DNA of 64,000 nt, from the NCBI GenBank assembly GCA_935421135.1, contig OW285193.1, positions 2,356,001 to 2,420,000 on the forward strand. Reading direction: 5' to 3'. Source of the DNA: Bugulina stolonifera. Lineage: Eukaryota; Bryozoa; Gymnolaemata; Cheilostomatida; Bugulidae. The notes beneath the pieces are model-generated. The model did no database searches. It was not told where the DNA came from and saw nothing but the letters and a program-made list of their open reading frames with translations. How positions within the stretch are numbered: the first letter of the stretch is position 1; every line of letters starts with the position of its first letter. Positions 1-10,175 of this stretch are shown here, piece by piece. The position numbers and the translations under genes were made by a program.

Positions 1-189
1 GTGCCAGACGCCAGTCACACGTACACTGACGTAACCTGCATTCCTTCCTAGGTACCCATGTATATGTTGAAGATTCGATGGCAAATTATGGCCACGGACA
101 TGACAATGTTCTGAACTGCGCCTCTCCGGATCTATTCACACTCGTTAGTTCTAAATAATTCCATTATAACCATGACCAAATCCACCTGT

Positions 190-197
190 ACCGGAAG
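190..197 (+). promoter_or_regulatory. ETS-like motif ACCGGAAG (sequence match only)
   Basis: ACCGGAAG matches the core of the animal ETS-family consensus. It is intact in types A, C, E, F and G and becomes ACTGGAAG in types B and D by a CpG-to-TpG change. The match is short, so a functional role is unproven. Confidence 0.2.
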
Positions 198-452
198 AAG
201 TGTGAACTTGCTTCCAGATATCTACATCTCTTCAATTGCTCATCATAATGTAATGCATTATTCTATTATACATGTAATATAGCAGTAATACACTTCATCT
301 GTAAGGAAATTGTTTTCTTTGAAAAGGGTAAATCTGTGAGATCGTCTAGGCGTTAGCGTGGACGAGTCCCATGTCGCCTACTGCCCTACAGTTCGGACAG
401 TGGTGTCGCTGGTGGTACTCTGAAAATCCCAATATTCAATTCCCTATCTACG

Positions 453-463
453 CACACACACAC
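453..463. repeat. Short CA microsatellite inside the monomer
   Basis: CACACACACAC, five and a half CA dinucleotides, at monomer 453-463. The tract looks invariant in length across the units read, which is unusual for a free-evolving CA tract and fits recent homogenisation. Confidence 0.85.
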
Positions 464-531
464 TAGCCGGTATTAATTCGCTCTTCTCAACAGTACGTAG
501 ATGACTATTTCTCGCTAGACCACGTCGTGTG

Positions 532-539
532 TATAAATA
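532..539 (+). promoter_or_regulatory. TATA-like element TATAAATA
   Basis: A good TATA-box match between GTGTG and a T-rich stretch, at monomer 532-539 in every unit except the four type F units, where it reads TATAAGTA (G at 27679 in U17). If used, it would place a start near position 565, upstream of the splice-like pair at 709 and 1024. In AT-leaning DNA a TATA match alone is weak. Confidence 0.25.
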
Positions 540-653
540 TTATTTTGCACAGTTCAAGTGACATTGTGGTTATAATGCGATCTGAAGTCTCCGTACGTCT
601 CTGTCGGTGGTTGTTACGCCAAATATAGGATAACTTTACGCATCGGCCTGGCT

Positions 654-664
654 GGTTCAAACCC
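654..664 (+). promoter_or_regulatory. Perfect RNA polymerase III B-box consensus match
   Basis: GGTTCAAACCC fits the TFIIIC B-box consensus GGTTCRANYCC at all positions. No A box was found at tRNA spacing, and the flanks form only about three base pairs of a T-arm stem, so this is not a tRNA gene. A TTTT run lies about 70 bases downstream (737-740). It could be a relic of a tRNA-derived SINE, a TFIIIC-only site, or chance. It was unchanged in the units read. Confidence 0.25.
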
Positions 665-689
665 ATTATATTTACCAGTAGCATTACTT

Positions 690-710
690 GACTCGGTCGC
701 TCCTTTCAGG
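690..710 (+). other. Splice-acceptor-like sequence, AG at 708-709
   Basis: A pyrimidine-rich stretch ending CTCCTTTCAG followed by G, with a branch-point-like TTGACT about 20 bases upstream. In type B, D and F units it reads CTCGTTTCAG and the AG is kept. It pairs with a donor-like sequence 315 bases downstream. Confidence 0.3.
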
Positions 711-712
711 AG
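700..712. repeat. Short inverted repeat CTCCT-TTC-AGGAG
   Basis: A perfect 5-base stem with a 3-base loop overlapping the acceptor-like AG, in types A, C, E and G. Types B, D and F read CTCGT and lose one pair. It is short enough to be accidental. Confidence 0.4.
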
Positions 713-1021
713 GTGTACGGTGGTAGTTGTCTTCTCTTTTCTCCACGTTTACACCTACATGTAGATTACCTTAAGCATTCGCGAACATACTGGGGACGGC
801 AATGACCGAGGTCGCTTCACGGTAAATATCTGTCCTGCATGTGACTGTTTCCACATCCCGGGGACGGCCGGCTAGGTATTGGCGACATCTCCGCCCTTGT
901 AATGTGTTCCCGTGTATATTTCACACCTATTCGCTCCAAAATACAAAATCCCATGGGTTTGGTGGACACAGAAATAGTCCAAATCACCAGACTGAGATTC
1001 AAGGTGTAGCATACAGATTAA

Positions 1022-1030
1022 AAGGTAAGC
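1022..1030 (+). other. Splice-donor-like sequence AAG|GTAAGC
   Basis: Matches the eukaryotic 5' splice-site consensus MAG|GTRAGT at all but the last base. It is unchanged in every unit read. With the acceptor at 709 it would define a 315-base internal exon (710-1024). That exon is closed in the two frames I checked (TAA at 823, TGA at 803), so any product would more likely be non-coding. Confidence 0.3.
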
Positions 1031-1406
1031 ATGGGGACCTCAGATAATATTATAGTATCTGCGCCCTCACCTGCCTGTATCCACACTGAATCCAGCAATT
1101 AGTGTTCAAATCGCACATGCTATGGCCTACGGTCCAGACAGTGAGCTTCACTGCTGGTACTGTCATGATACGAACTAACATAATACAACTGCACTGAACC
1201 ATGTTCAACCATGCATATGCTACATAGGGCTGATGGAAGACCATGTTATTGGCGGATTCACCTATGCAACCCGGTGTTTTCGCTTGACAAATTCAATGGT
1301 GTTTATACATGACTTACCCAAAGAGAGTCTGTTAATCCGTATACTCTATGATACTGCATTCTCTGGCCAGTTCAATCATCATGGTTTCAATATAATAATC
1401 CAGCCG

Positions 1407-1420
1407 CCAGTAGAGGGCAT
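1407..1420 (+). promoter_or_regulatory. CTCF-like motif, 13 of 14 consensus positions
   Basis: CCAGTAGAGGGCAT fits the vertebrate/insect CTCF core CCASYAGRKGGCRS at every position but the last. It is present in types A, C, D, E and G (27 of the 37 complete units). In types B and F and in U10 the site reads CCGGTGGAGGGCAT and loses two core bases. Relevant only if the host is an animal with CTCF; binding is not shown by sequence alone. Confidence 0.3.
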
Positions 1421-1695
1421 ACTAACTACAATGATATTCTTACTTTTTGGCATTGTTGACTTGATGCAGTTATTTGTAAGAAATGTAACAATTATTGTCT
1501 GATTAACGCGGCGTTTCCAAGCATAATAATATGTAACTGGCTGCGGAAACAGCGCTTGTACATGAACGTAACTGGCAACTCGCTCATTGAGCATGTGTCT
1601 ATGCAGGAGTTGTTTCAAGCAGTTGTGTGTGTAGGGCTGCCGGTTCGGTAGGAGTTGTGTTCTCTATTCAAAGCTTGCCAATTTCAAAACGAGCT

Positions 1696-3390
1696 GTGCC
1701 AGACGCCAGTCACACGTACACTGGCGTAACCTGCACTCCCTCCTAGGTACCCATGTATATGTTGAAGATTTGATGGCAAATTATGGTCACAGACATGACA
1801 ATGTTCTGAACTGCGCCTCTCCGGATCTATTCACACTCGTTAGTTCTAAATAATTCCATTATAACCATGACTAAATCCACCTGTACTGGAAGAAGTTTAA
1901 ACTTGCTACCAGATATCTACATCTCTTCAGTTTCCCATCAAAATGTAATGCATTATACTATTATACATGTAATATAACAGTAATACACTTCATCTGCAAG
2001 GAAATTGTTTTTTTTGAAAAGGGTAAATCTGTGAGATCATCTAGGCGTTAGCGTGGACGAGTCACATGTCGCCTACTGCCCTACAGTTCGGACAGTGGTG
2101 TCGCTGGTAGTACTCTGAAAATCCCAATATTCAACTCCCTATCTACGCACACACACACTAGCCGGTATTAATTCGCTCTTCTCAACAGTACGTAGATGAC
2201 TCTTTCTCGCTAGACCACGTCGTGTGTATAAATATTATTTGGCACAGTTCAAGTGACATTGTGGTTATAATGCGATCTGAAGTCTCCGTACGTCTCTGTC
2301 GTTGGTTGTTACGCCAAATGTAGGATAACTTTACGCATCAGCCTGGCTGGTTCAAACCCATTATATTTACCAGCAGCATTACTTGACTCGGTCGCTCGTT
2401 TCAGGAGGTGTACGGTGGTAGTTGTCTTCTTTTTTCTCCTTGTTCACACCTACATGTAGATTACCTTAAGCATTCGCGAACATACTGGGGACGGCATTGA
2501 CCAAGGTCACTTCACGGTAAATATCTGTCTTGCATATGACTGTTTCCACATCCCGGGGATGGCCGGCTAGGTATTGGCGACATCTCCGGTCTTGTAATGT
2601 GTTCCCGTGTATATTTCACACCTATTCGCTCCAAAATACAAAATCCCATGGGTTTGGTGGACACAGAAATAGTCCAAATCACCAGACTGAGATTCAAGGT
2701 GTAGCATACAGATTAAAAGGTAAGCATGGGGCCCTCAGATAATATTATAGTATCTGCGCCCTCACCTGCCTGTATCCACACTGAATCCAGCAATTAGTGT
2801 TCAAATCGCACATGCTATGGCCTACGGTCCAGACAGTGAGCTTCACTGCTGGTACTGTCATGATACGAACTAACATAATACAACTGCACTGAACCATGTT
2901 CAACCATGCATATGCTACATAGGGCTGATGGAAGACCATGTTATTGGCAGATTCACCTATGCAACCCGGTGTTTTCGCTTAACAAATTCAATGGTGTTTA
3001 TACATGACTTACCCAAAGAGAGTCTGTTAATCCATATACTTCATGATACTGTGTTCTCTGGCCAGTTCAATCATCATGGTTTCAATATAATAATCCAGCC
3101 GCCGGTGGAGGGCATACTAACTACAATGATATTCTTACTTTTTGGCATTGTTGACTTGATGCAGTTATTTGTAAGAAATGTAACAATTATTGTCTGATTA
3201 ACGCGGCGTTTCCAAGCATAATAATATGTAACTGGCTGCGGAAACAGCGCTTGTACATGAACGTAACTGGCAACTCGCTCATTGAGCATGTGTCTATGCA
3301 GGAGTTGTTTCAAGCAGTTGTGTGTGTAGGGCTGCCGGTTCGGTAGGAGTTGTGTTCTCTATTCAAAGCTTGCCAATTTCAAAACGAGCT
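1696..3390 (+). repeat. Satellite unit U2, type B (1695 bp)
   Basis: Type B marks: CTGGCGTAACC near the start, AGTTTAAACTTG, an uninterrupted run of eight T, TTTGGCACAG, ACCAAGGTCAC, GGGATGGCC and CCGGTGGAGGG. It differs from U1 at about 50 positions by hand count. C at 2732 is private. A at 3201 (ATTAACG) distinguishes it from the other B units, which read ATTACCG. Confidence 0.97.
2498..2509. promoter_or_regulatory. Palindrome TGACC-AA-GGTCA containing an NR5A-like half-site
   Basis: TGACCAAGGTCA has 5-base inverted arms, and its CCAAGGTCA fits the extended half-site YCAAGGYCA bound by NR5A/FTZ-F1 and ERR nuclear receptors in animals. It is intact in types B, C, D, F and G. In types A and E and in U10 it reads TGACCGAGGTCG, changed by two CpG-type transitions. 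Binding is hypothetical. Confidence 0.25.
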
Positions 3391-3665
3391 GTGCCAGACG
3401 CCAGTCACACGTACACTGACGTAACCTGCATTCCTTCCTAGGTACCCATGTATATGTTGAAGATTCGATGGCAAATTATGGCCACAGACATGACAATGTT
3501 CTGAACTGCGCCTCTCCGGATCTATTCACACTCGTTAGTTCTAAATAATTCCATTATAACCATGACCAAATCCACCTGTACCGGAAGAAGTTTGAACTTG
3601 CTACCAGATATCTACATCTCTTCAATTGCCCATCAAAATGTAATGCATTATGCTATTATACATGT

Positions 3666-3669
3666 ACGT
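3666..3669 (+). other. ACGT insertion diagnostic of types C and F
   Basis: CATGTACGTAATATAG here replaces CATGTAATATAG of other types. It accounts for four of the five extra bases of the 1,700-base units (U3, U13, U15, U17, U19, U21, U23, U25, U27) and creates a TACGTA palindrome. Confidence 0.95.
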
Positions 3670-4500
3670 AATATAGCAGTAATACACTTCATCTGTAAGG
3701 AAATTGTTTTCTTTGAAAAGGGTAAATCTGTGAGATCGTCTAGGCGTTAGCGTGGACGAGTCCCATGTCGCCTACTGCCCTACAGTTCGGACAGTGGTGT
3801 CGCTGGTGGTACTCTGAAAATCCCAATATTCAATTCCCTATCTACGCACACACACACTAGCCGGTATTAATTCGCTCTTCTCAACAGTACGTAGATGACT
3901 CTTTCTCGCTAGACCACGTCGTGTGTATAAATATTATTTTGCACAGTTCAAGTGACATTCTGGTTATAATGCGATCTGAAGTCTCCGTACGTCTCTGTCG
4001 GTGGTTGTTACGCCAAATATAGGATAACTTTACGCATCGGCCTGGCTGGTTCAAACCCATTATATTTACCAGTAGCATTACTTGACTCGGTCGCTCCTTT
4101 CAGGAGGTGTACGGTGGTAGTTGTCATCTCTTTTCTCCACGTTTACACCTACATGTAGATTACCTTAAGCATTCGCGAACATACTGGGGACGGCAATGAC
4201 CAAGGTCACCTCACGGTAAATATCTGTCCTGCATGTGACTGTTTCCACATCCCGGGGACGGCCGGCTAGGTATTGGCGACATCTCCGCCCTTGTAATGTG
4301 TTCCCGTGTATATTTCACACCTATTTGCTCCAAAATACAAAATCCCATGGGTTTGGTGGACACAGAAATAGTCCAAATCACCAGACTGAGATTCAAGGTG
4401 TAGCATACAGATTAAAAGGTAAGCATGGGGACCTCAGATAATATTATATTATCTGTGCCCTCACCTGCCTGTATCCAGACTGAATCCAGCAATTAGTGTT

Positions 4501-4501
4501 A
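4501..4501 (+). other. Single-A insertion diagnostic of types C, D, F and G
   Basis: GTGTTACAAATCG here replaces GTGTTCAAATCG of types A, B and E. It marks the 3' half of C, D, F and G units and of U10 and U29, and so helps trace exchange between 5' and 3' halves. Confidence 0.95.
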
Positions 4502-5090
4502 CAAATCGCACGTGCTATGGCCTACGGTCCAGACAGTGAGCTTCACTGCTGGTACTGTCATGGTACCAAATAACATAATACAACTGCACTGAACCAAGTT
4601 CAACCATGCATATGCTACATAGGGCTGATGGAAGACCATGTTATTGGCGGATTCACCTATGCAACCCGGTGTTTTCGCTTGACAAATTCAATGGTGTTTA
4701 TACATGACTTACCCAAAGAGAGTCTGTTAATCCGTATACTCTATGATACTGTATTCTCTGGCCAGTTCAATCATCATGGTTTCAATATAATAATCCAGCC
4801 GCCAGTAGAGGGCATACTAACTACAATGATATTCTTACTTTTTGGCATTGTTGACTTGATGCAGTTATTTGTAAGAAATGTAACAATTATTGTCTGATTA
4901 ACGCGGCGTTTCCAAGCATAATAATATGTAACTGGCTGCGGAAACAGCGCTTGTACATGAACGTAACTGGCAACTCGCTCATTGAGCATGTGTCTATGCA
5001 GGAGTTGTTTCAAGCAGTTGTGTGTGTAGGGCTGCCGGTTCGGTAGGAGTTGTGTTCTCTATTCAAAGCTTGCCAATTTCAAAACGAGCT

Positions 5091-6785
5091 GTGCCAGACG
5101 CCAGTCACACGTACACTGGCGTAACCTGCACTCCCTCCTAGGTACCCATGTATATGTTGAAGATTTGATGGCAAATTATGGTCACAGACATGACAATGTT
5201 CTGAACTGCGCCTCTCCGGATCTATTCACACTCGTTAGTTCTAAATAATTCCATTATAACCATGACTAAATCCACCTGTACTGGAAGAAGTTTAAACTTG
5301 CTACCAGATATCTACATCTCTTCAGTTTCCCATCAAAATGTAATGCATTATACTATTATACATGTAATATAACAGTAATACACTTCATCTGCAAGGAAAT
5401 TGTTTTTTTTGAAAAGGGTAAATCTGTGAGATCATCTAGGCGTTAGCGTGGACGAGTCACATGTCGCCTACTGCCCTACAGTTCGGACAGTGGTGTCGCT
5501 GGTAGTACTCTGAAAATCCCAATATTCAACTCCCTATCTACGCACACACACACTAGCCGGTATTAATTCGCTCTTCTCAACAGTACGTAGATGACTCTTT
5601 CTCGCTAGACCACGTCGTGTGTATAAATATTATTTGGCACAGTTCAAGTGACATTGTGGTTATAATGCGATCTGAAGTCTCCGTACGTCTCTGTCGTTGG
5701 TTGTTACGCCAAATGTAGGATAACTTTACGCATCAGCCTGGCTGGTTCAAACCCATTATATTTACCAGCAGCATTACTTGACTCGGTCGCTCGTTTCAGG
5801 AGGTGTACGGTGGTAGTTGTCTTCTTTTTTCTCCTTGTTCACACCTACATGTAGATTACCTTAAGCATTCGCGAACATACTGGGGACGGCATTGACCAAG
5901 GTCACTTCACGGTAAATATCTGTCTTGCATATGACTGTTTCCACATCCCGGGGATGGCCGGCTAGGTATTGGCGACATCTCCGGTCTTGTAATGTGTTCC
6001 CGTGTATATTTCACACCTATTCGCTCCAAAATACAAAATCCCATGGGTTTGGTGGACACAGAAATAGTCCAAATCACCAGACTGAGATTCAAGGTGTAGC
6101 ATACAGATTAAAAGGTAAGCATGGGGACCTCAGATAATATTATAGTATCTGCGCCCTCACCTGCCTGTATCCACACTGAATCCAGCAATTAGTGTTCAAA
6201 TCGCACATGCTATGGCCTACGGTCCAGACAGTGAGCTTCACTGCTGGTACTGTCATGATACGAACTAACATAATACAACTGCACTGAACCATGTTCAACC
6301 ATGCATATGCTACATAGGGCTGATGGAAGACCATGTTATTGGCAGATTCACCTATGCAACCCGGTGTTTTCGCTTAACAAATTCAATGGTGTTTATACAT
6401 GACTTACCCAAAGAGAGTCTGTTAATCCATATACTTCATGATACTGTGTTCTCTGGCCAGTTCAATCATCATGGTTTCAATATAATAATCCAGCCGCCGG
6501 TGGAGGGCATACTAACTACAATGATATTCTTACTTTTTGGCATTGTTGACTTGATGCAGTTATTTGTAAGAAATGTAACAATTATTGTCTGATTACCGCG
6601 GCGTTTCCAAGCATAATAATATGTAACTGGCTGCGGAAACAGCGCTTGTACATGAACGTAACTGGCAACTCGCTCATTGAGCATGTGTCTATGCAGGAGT
6701 TGTTTCAAGCAGTTGTGTGTGTAGGGCTGCCGGTTCGGTAGGAGTTGTGTTCTCTATTCAAAGCTTGCCAATTTCAAAACGAGCT
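5091..6785 (+). repeat. Satellite unit U4, type B (1695 bp)
   Basis: Type B throughout, with the ATTACCGCGG form near the 3' end instead of U2's ATTAACG. First unit of the B-A-B trimer. Confidence 0.97.
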
Positions 6786-8480
6786 GTGCCAGACGCCAGT
6801 CACACGTACACTGACGTAACCTGCATTCCTTCCTAGGTACCCATGTATATGTTGAAGATTCGATGGCAAATTATGGCCACGGACATGACAATGTTCTGAA
6901 CTGCGCCTCTCCGGATCTATTCACACTCGTTAGTTCTAAATAATTCCATTATAACCATGACCAAATCCACCTGTACCGGAAGAAGTGTGAACTTGCTTCC
7001 AGATATCTACATCTCTTCAATTGCTCATCAAAATGTAATGCATTATTCTATTATACATGTAATATAGCAGTAATACACTTCATCTGTAAGGAAATTGTTT
7101 TCTTTGAAAAGGGTAAATCTGTGAGATCGTCTAGGCGTTAGCGTGGACGAGTCCCATGTCGCCTACTGCCCTACAGTTCGGACAGTGGTGTCGCTGGTGG
7201 TACTCTGAAAATCCCAATATTCAATTCCCTATCTACGCACACACACACTAGCCGGTATTAATTCGCTCTTCTCAACAGTACGTAGATGACTATTTCTCGC
7301 TAGACCACGTCGTGTGTATAAATATTATTTTGCACAGTTCAAGTGACATTGTGGTTATAATGCGATCTGAAGTCTCCGTACGTCTCTGTCGGTGGTTGTT
7401 ACGCCAAATATAGGATAACTTTACGCATCGGCCTGGCTGGTTCAAACCCATTATATTTACCAGTAGCATTACTTGACTCGGTCGCTCCTTTCAGGAGGTG
7501 TACGGTGGTAGTTGTCTTCTCTTTTCTCCACGTTTACACCTACATGTAGATTACCTTAAGCATTCGCGAACATACTGGGGACGGCAATGACCGAGGTCGC
7601 TTCACGGTAAATATCTGTCCTGCATGTGACTGTTTCCACATCCCGGGGACGGCCGGCTAGGTATTGGCGACATCTCCGCCCTTGTAATGTGTTCCCGTGT
7701 ATATTTCACACCTGTTCGCTCCAAAATACAAAATCCCATGGGTTTGGTGGACACAGAAATAGTCCAAATCACCAGACTGAGATTCAAGGTGTAGCATACA
7801 GATTAAAAGGTAAGCATGGGGACCTCAGATAATATTATAGTATCTGCGCCCTCACCTGCCTGTATCCACACTGAATCCAGCAATTAGTGTTCAAATCGCA
7901 CATGCTATGGCCTACGGTCCAGACAGTGAGCTTCACTGCTGGTACTGTCATGATACGAACTAACATAATACAACTGCACTGAACCATGTTCAACCATGCA
8001 TATGCTACATAGGGCTGATGGAAGACCATGTTATTGGCGGATTCACCTATGCAACCCGGTGTTTTCGCTTGACAAATTCAATGGTGTTTATACATGACTT
8101 ACCCAAAGAGAGTCTGTTAATCCGTATACTCTATGATACTGTATTCTCTGGCCAGTTCAATCATCATGGTTTCAATATAATAATCCAGCCGCCAGTAGAG
8201 GGCATACTAACTACAATGATATTCTTACTTTTTGGCATTGTTGACTTGATGCAGTTATTTGTAAGAAATGTAACAATTATTGTCTGATTAACGCGGCGTT
8301 TCCAAGCATAATAATATGTAACTGGCTGCGGAAACAGCGCTTGTACATGAACGTAACTGGCAACTCGCTCATTGAGCATGTGTCTATGCAGGAGTTGTTT
8401 CGAGCAGTTGTGTGTGTAGGGCTGCCGGTTCGGTAGGAGTTGTGTTCTCTATTCAAAGCTTGCCAATTTCAAAACGAGCT
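6786..8480 (+). repeat. Satellite unit U5, type A variant (1695 bp)
   Basis: Type A with G at 7714 (CACCTGTTCG), shared only with U8. G at 8402 is private and is the one difference I noted from U8. Middle unit of the trimer. Confidence 0.97.
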
Positions 8481-10175
8481 GTGCCAGACGCCAGTCACAC
8501 GTACACTGGCGTAACCTGCACTCCCTCCTAGGTACCCATGTATATGTTGAAGATTTGATGGCAAATTATGGTCACAGACATGACAATGTTCTGAACTGCG
8601 CCTCTCCGGATCTATTCACACTCGTTAGTTCTAAATAATTCCATTATAACCATGACTAAATCCACCTGTACTGGAAGAAGTTTAAACTTGCTACCAGATA
8701 TCTACATCTCTTCAGTTTCCCATCAAAATGTAATGCATTATACTATTATACATGTAATATAACAGTAATACACTTCATCTGCAAGGAAATTGTTTTTTTT
8801 GAAAAGGGTAAATCTGTGAGATCATCTAGGCGTTAGCGTGGACGAGTCACATGTCGCCTACTGCCCTACAGTTCGGACAGTGGTGTCGCTGGTAGTACTC
8901 TGAAAATCCCAATATTCAACTCCCTATCTACGCACACACACACTAGCCGGTATTAATTCGCTCTTCTCAACAGTACGTAGATGACTCTTTCTCGCTAGAC
9001 CACGTCGTGTGTATAAATATTATTTGGCACAGTTCAAGTGACATTGTGGTTATAATGCGATCTGAAGTCTCCGTACGTCTCTGTCGTTGGTTGTTACGCC
9101 AAATGTAGGATAACTTTACGCATCAGCCTGGCTGGTTCAAACCCATTATATTTACCAGCAGCATTACTTGACTCGGTCGCTCGTTTCAGGAGGTGTACGG
9201 TGGTAGTTGTCTTCTTTTTTCTCCTTGTTCACACCTACATGTAGATTACCTTAAGCATTCGCGAACATACTGGGGACGGCATTGACCAAGGTCACTTCAC
9301 GGTAAATATCTGTCTTGCATATGACTGTTTCCACATCCCGGGGATGGCCGGCTAGGTATTGGCGACATCTCCGGTCTTGTAATGTGTTCCCGTGTATATT
9401 TCACACCTATTCGCTCCAAAATACAAAATCCCATGGGTTTGGTGGACACAGAAATAGTCCAAATCACCAGACTGAGATTCAAGGTGTAGCATACAGATTA
9501 AAAGGTAAGCATGGGGACCTCAGATAATATTATAGTATCTGCGCCCTCACCTGCCTGTATCCACACTGAATCCAGCAATTAGTGTTCAAATCGCACATGC
9601 TATGGCCTACGGTCCAGACAGTGAGCTTCACTGCTGGTACTGTCATGATACGAACTAACATAATACAACTGCACTGAACCATGTTCAACCATGCATATGC
9701 TACATAGGGCTGATGGAAGACCATGTTATTGGCAGATTCACCTATGCAACCCGGTGTTTTCGCTTAACAAATTCAATGGTGTTTATACATGACTTACCCA
9801 AAGAGAGTCTGTTAATCCATATACTTCATGATACTGTGTTCTCTGGCCAGTTCAATCATCATGGTTTCAATATAATAATCCAGCCGCCGGTGGAGGGCAT
9901 ACTAACTACAATGATATTCTTACTTTTTGGCATTGTTGACTTGATGCAGTTATTTGTAAGAAATGTAACAATTATTGTCTGATTACCGCGGCGTTTCCAA
10001 GCATAATAATATGTAACTGGCTGCGGAAACAGCGCTTGTACATGAACGTAACTGGCAACTCGCTCATTGAGCATGTGTCTATGCAGGAGTTGTTTCAAGC
10101 AGTTGTGTGTGTAGGGCTGCCGGTTCGGTAGGAGTTGTGTTCTCTATTCAAAGCTTGCCAATTTCAAAACGAGCT
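8481..10175 (+). repeat. Satellite unit U6, type B (1695 bp)
   Basis: Type B, with ATTACCG near its 3' end like U4. Last unit of the first B-A-B trimer. Confidence 0.97.

Larger units (their letters stand above)
1..1695 (+). repeat. Satellite unit U1, type A (1695 bp)
   Basis: Used here as the reference monomer. Type A marks: TGTGAAC near position 200, ACCGAGGTCG near 806, GGGACGGCC near 862, and CCGTATACTCTATG near 1337. Private variants are T at 246 and C at 1357. It lacks both the ACGT and the single-A insertions. Confidence 0.97.
3391..5090 (+). repeat. Satellite unit U3, type C (1700 bp)
   Basis: First unit with the 4-base ACGT insertion (3666-3669) and the extra A (4501), giving 1,700 bases. 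Type C marks: GTCATCTC, ACCAAGGTCACC, CTATTTGCTCC, ATTATATTATCTG, a CACGTG palindrome at 4509-4514, and CATGGTACC. C at 3960 is private. Confidence 0.97.

Noticed and set aside
780..800. CENP-B-box-like sequence (TTCGCGAACATACTGGGG) and ACCCGGTGTTTTCGC near 1270
   Set aside because: The first fits the essential CENP-B positions only with an insertion; the second matches 6 of 9 in reverse. Neither is a credible CENP-B box.
841..1047. A 68 to 70-codon forward frame and a 61-codon reverse frame (817-1002) repeated in every unit
   Set aside because: They overlap on opposite strands, are short, match no family I know, and the forward frame runs through the donor-like splice site. Most likely chance frames copied with the satellite.
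1228..1245. Hammerhead ribozyme core (CTGATGG near 1230, GGAAACAG near 1545)
   Set aside because: The invariant CTGATGA is not present and no flanking helices are visible.
1233..1502. Possible small membrane protein (hydrophobic C-terminal half) encoded by the 89-codon frame
   Set aside because: No recognisable domain, an overlapping open frame on the other strand, and mostly amino-acid-changing variation between units. Not annotated as a coding gene.
1..1695. Ten nucleosome-length (about 170 bp) subrepeats making up the 1,695-base monomer
   Set aside because: The arithmetic is suggestive, but no 170-base internal similarity is visible; the only internal match found is at 741 bases.
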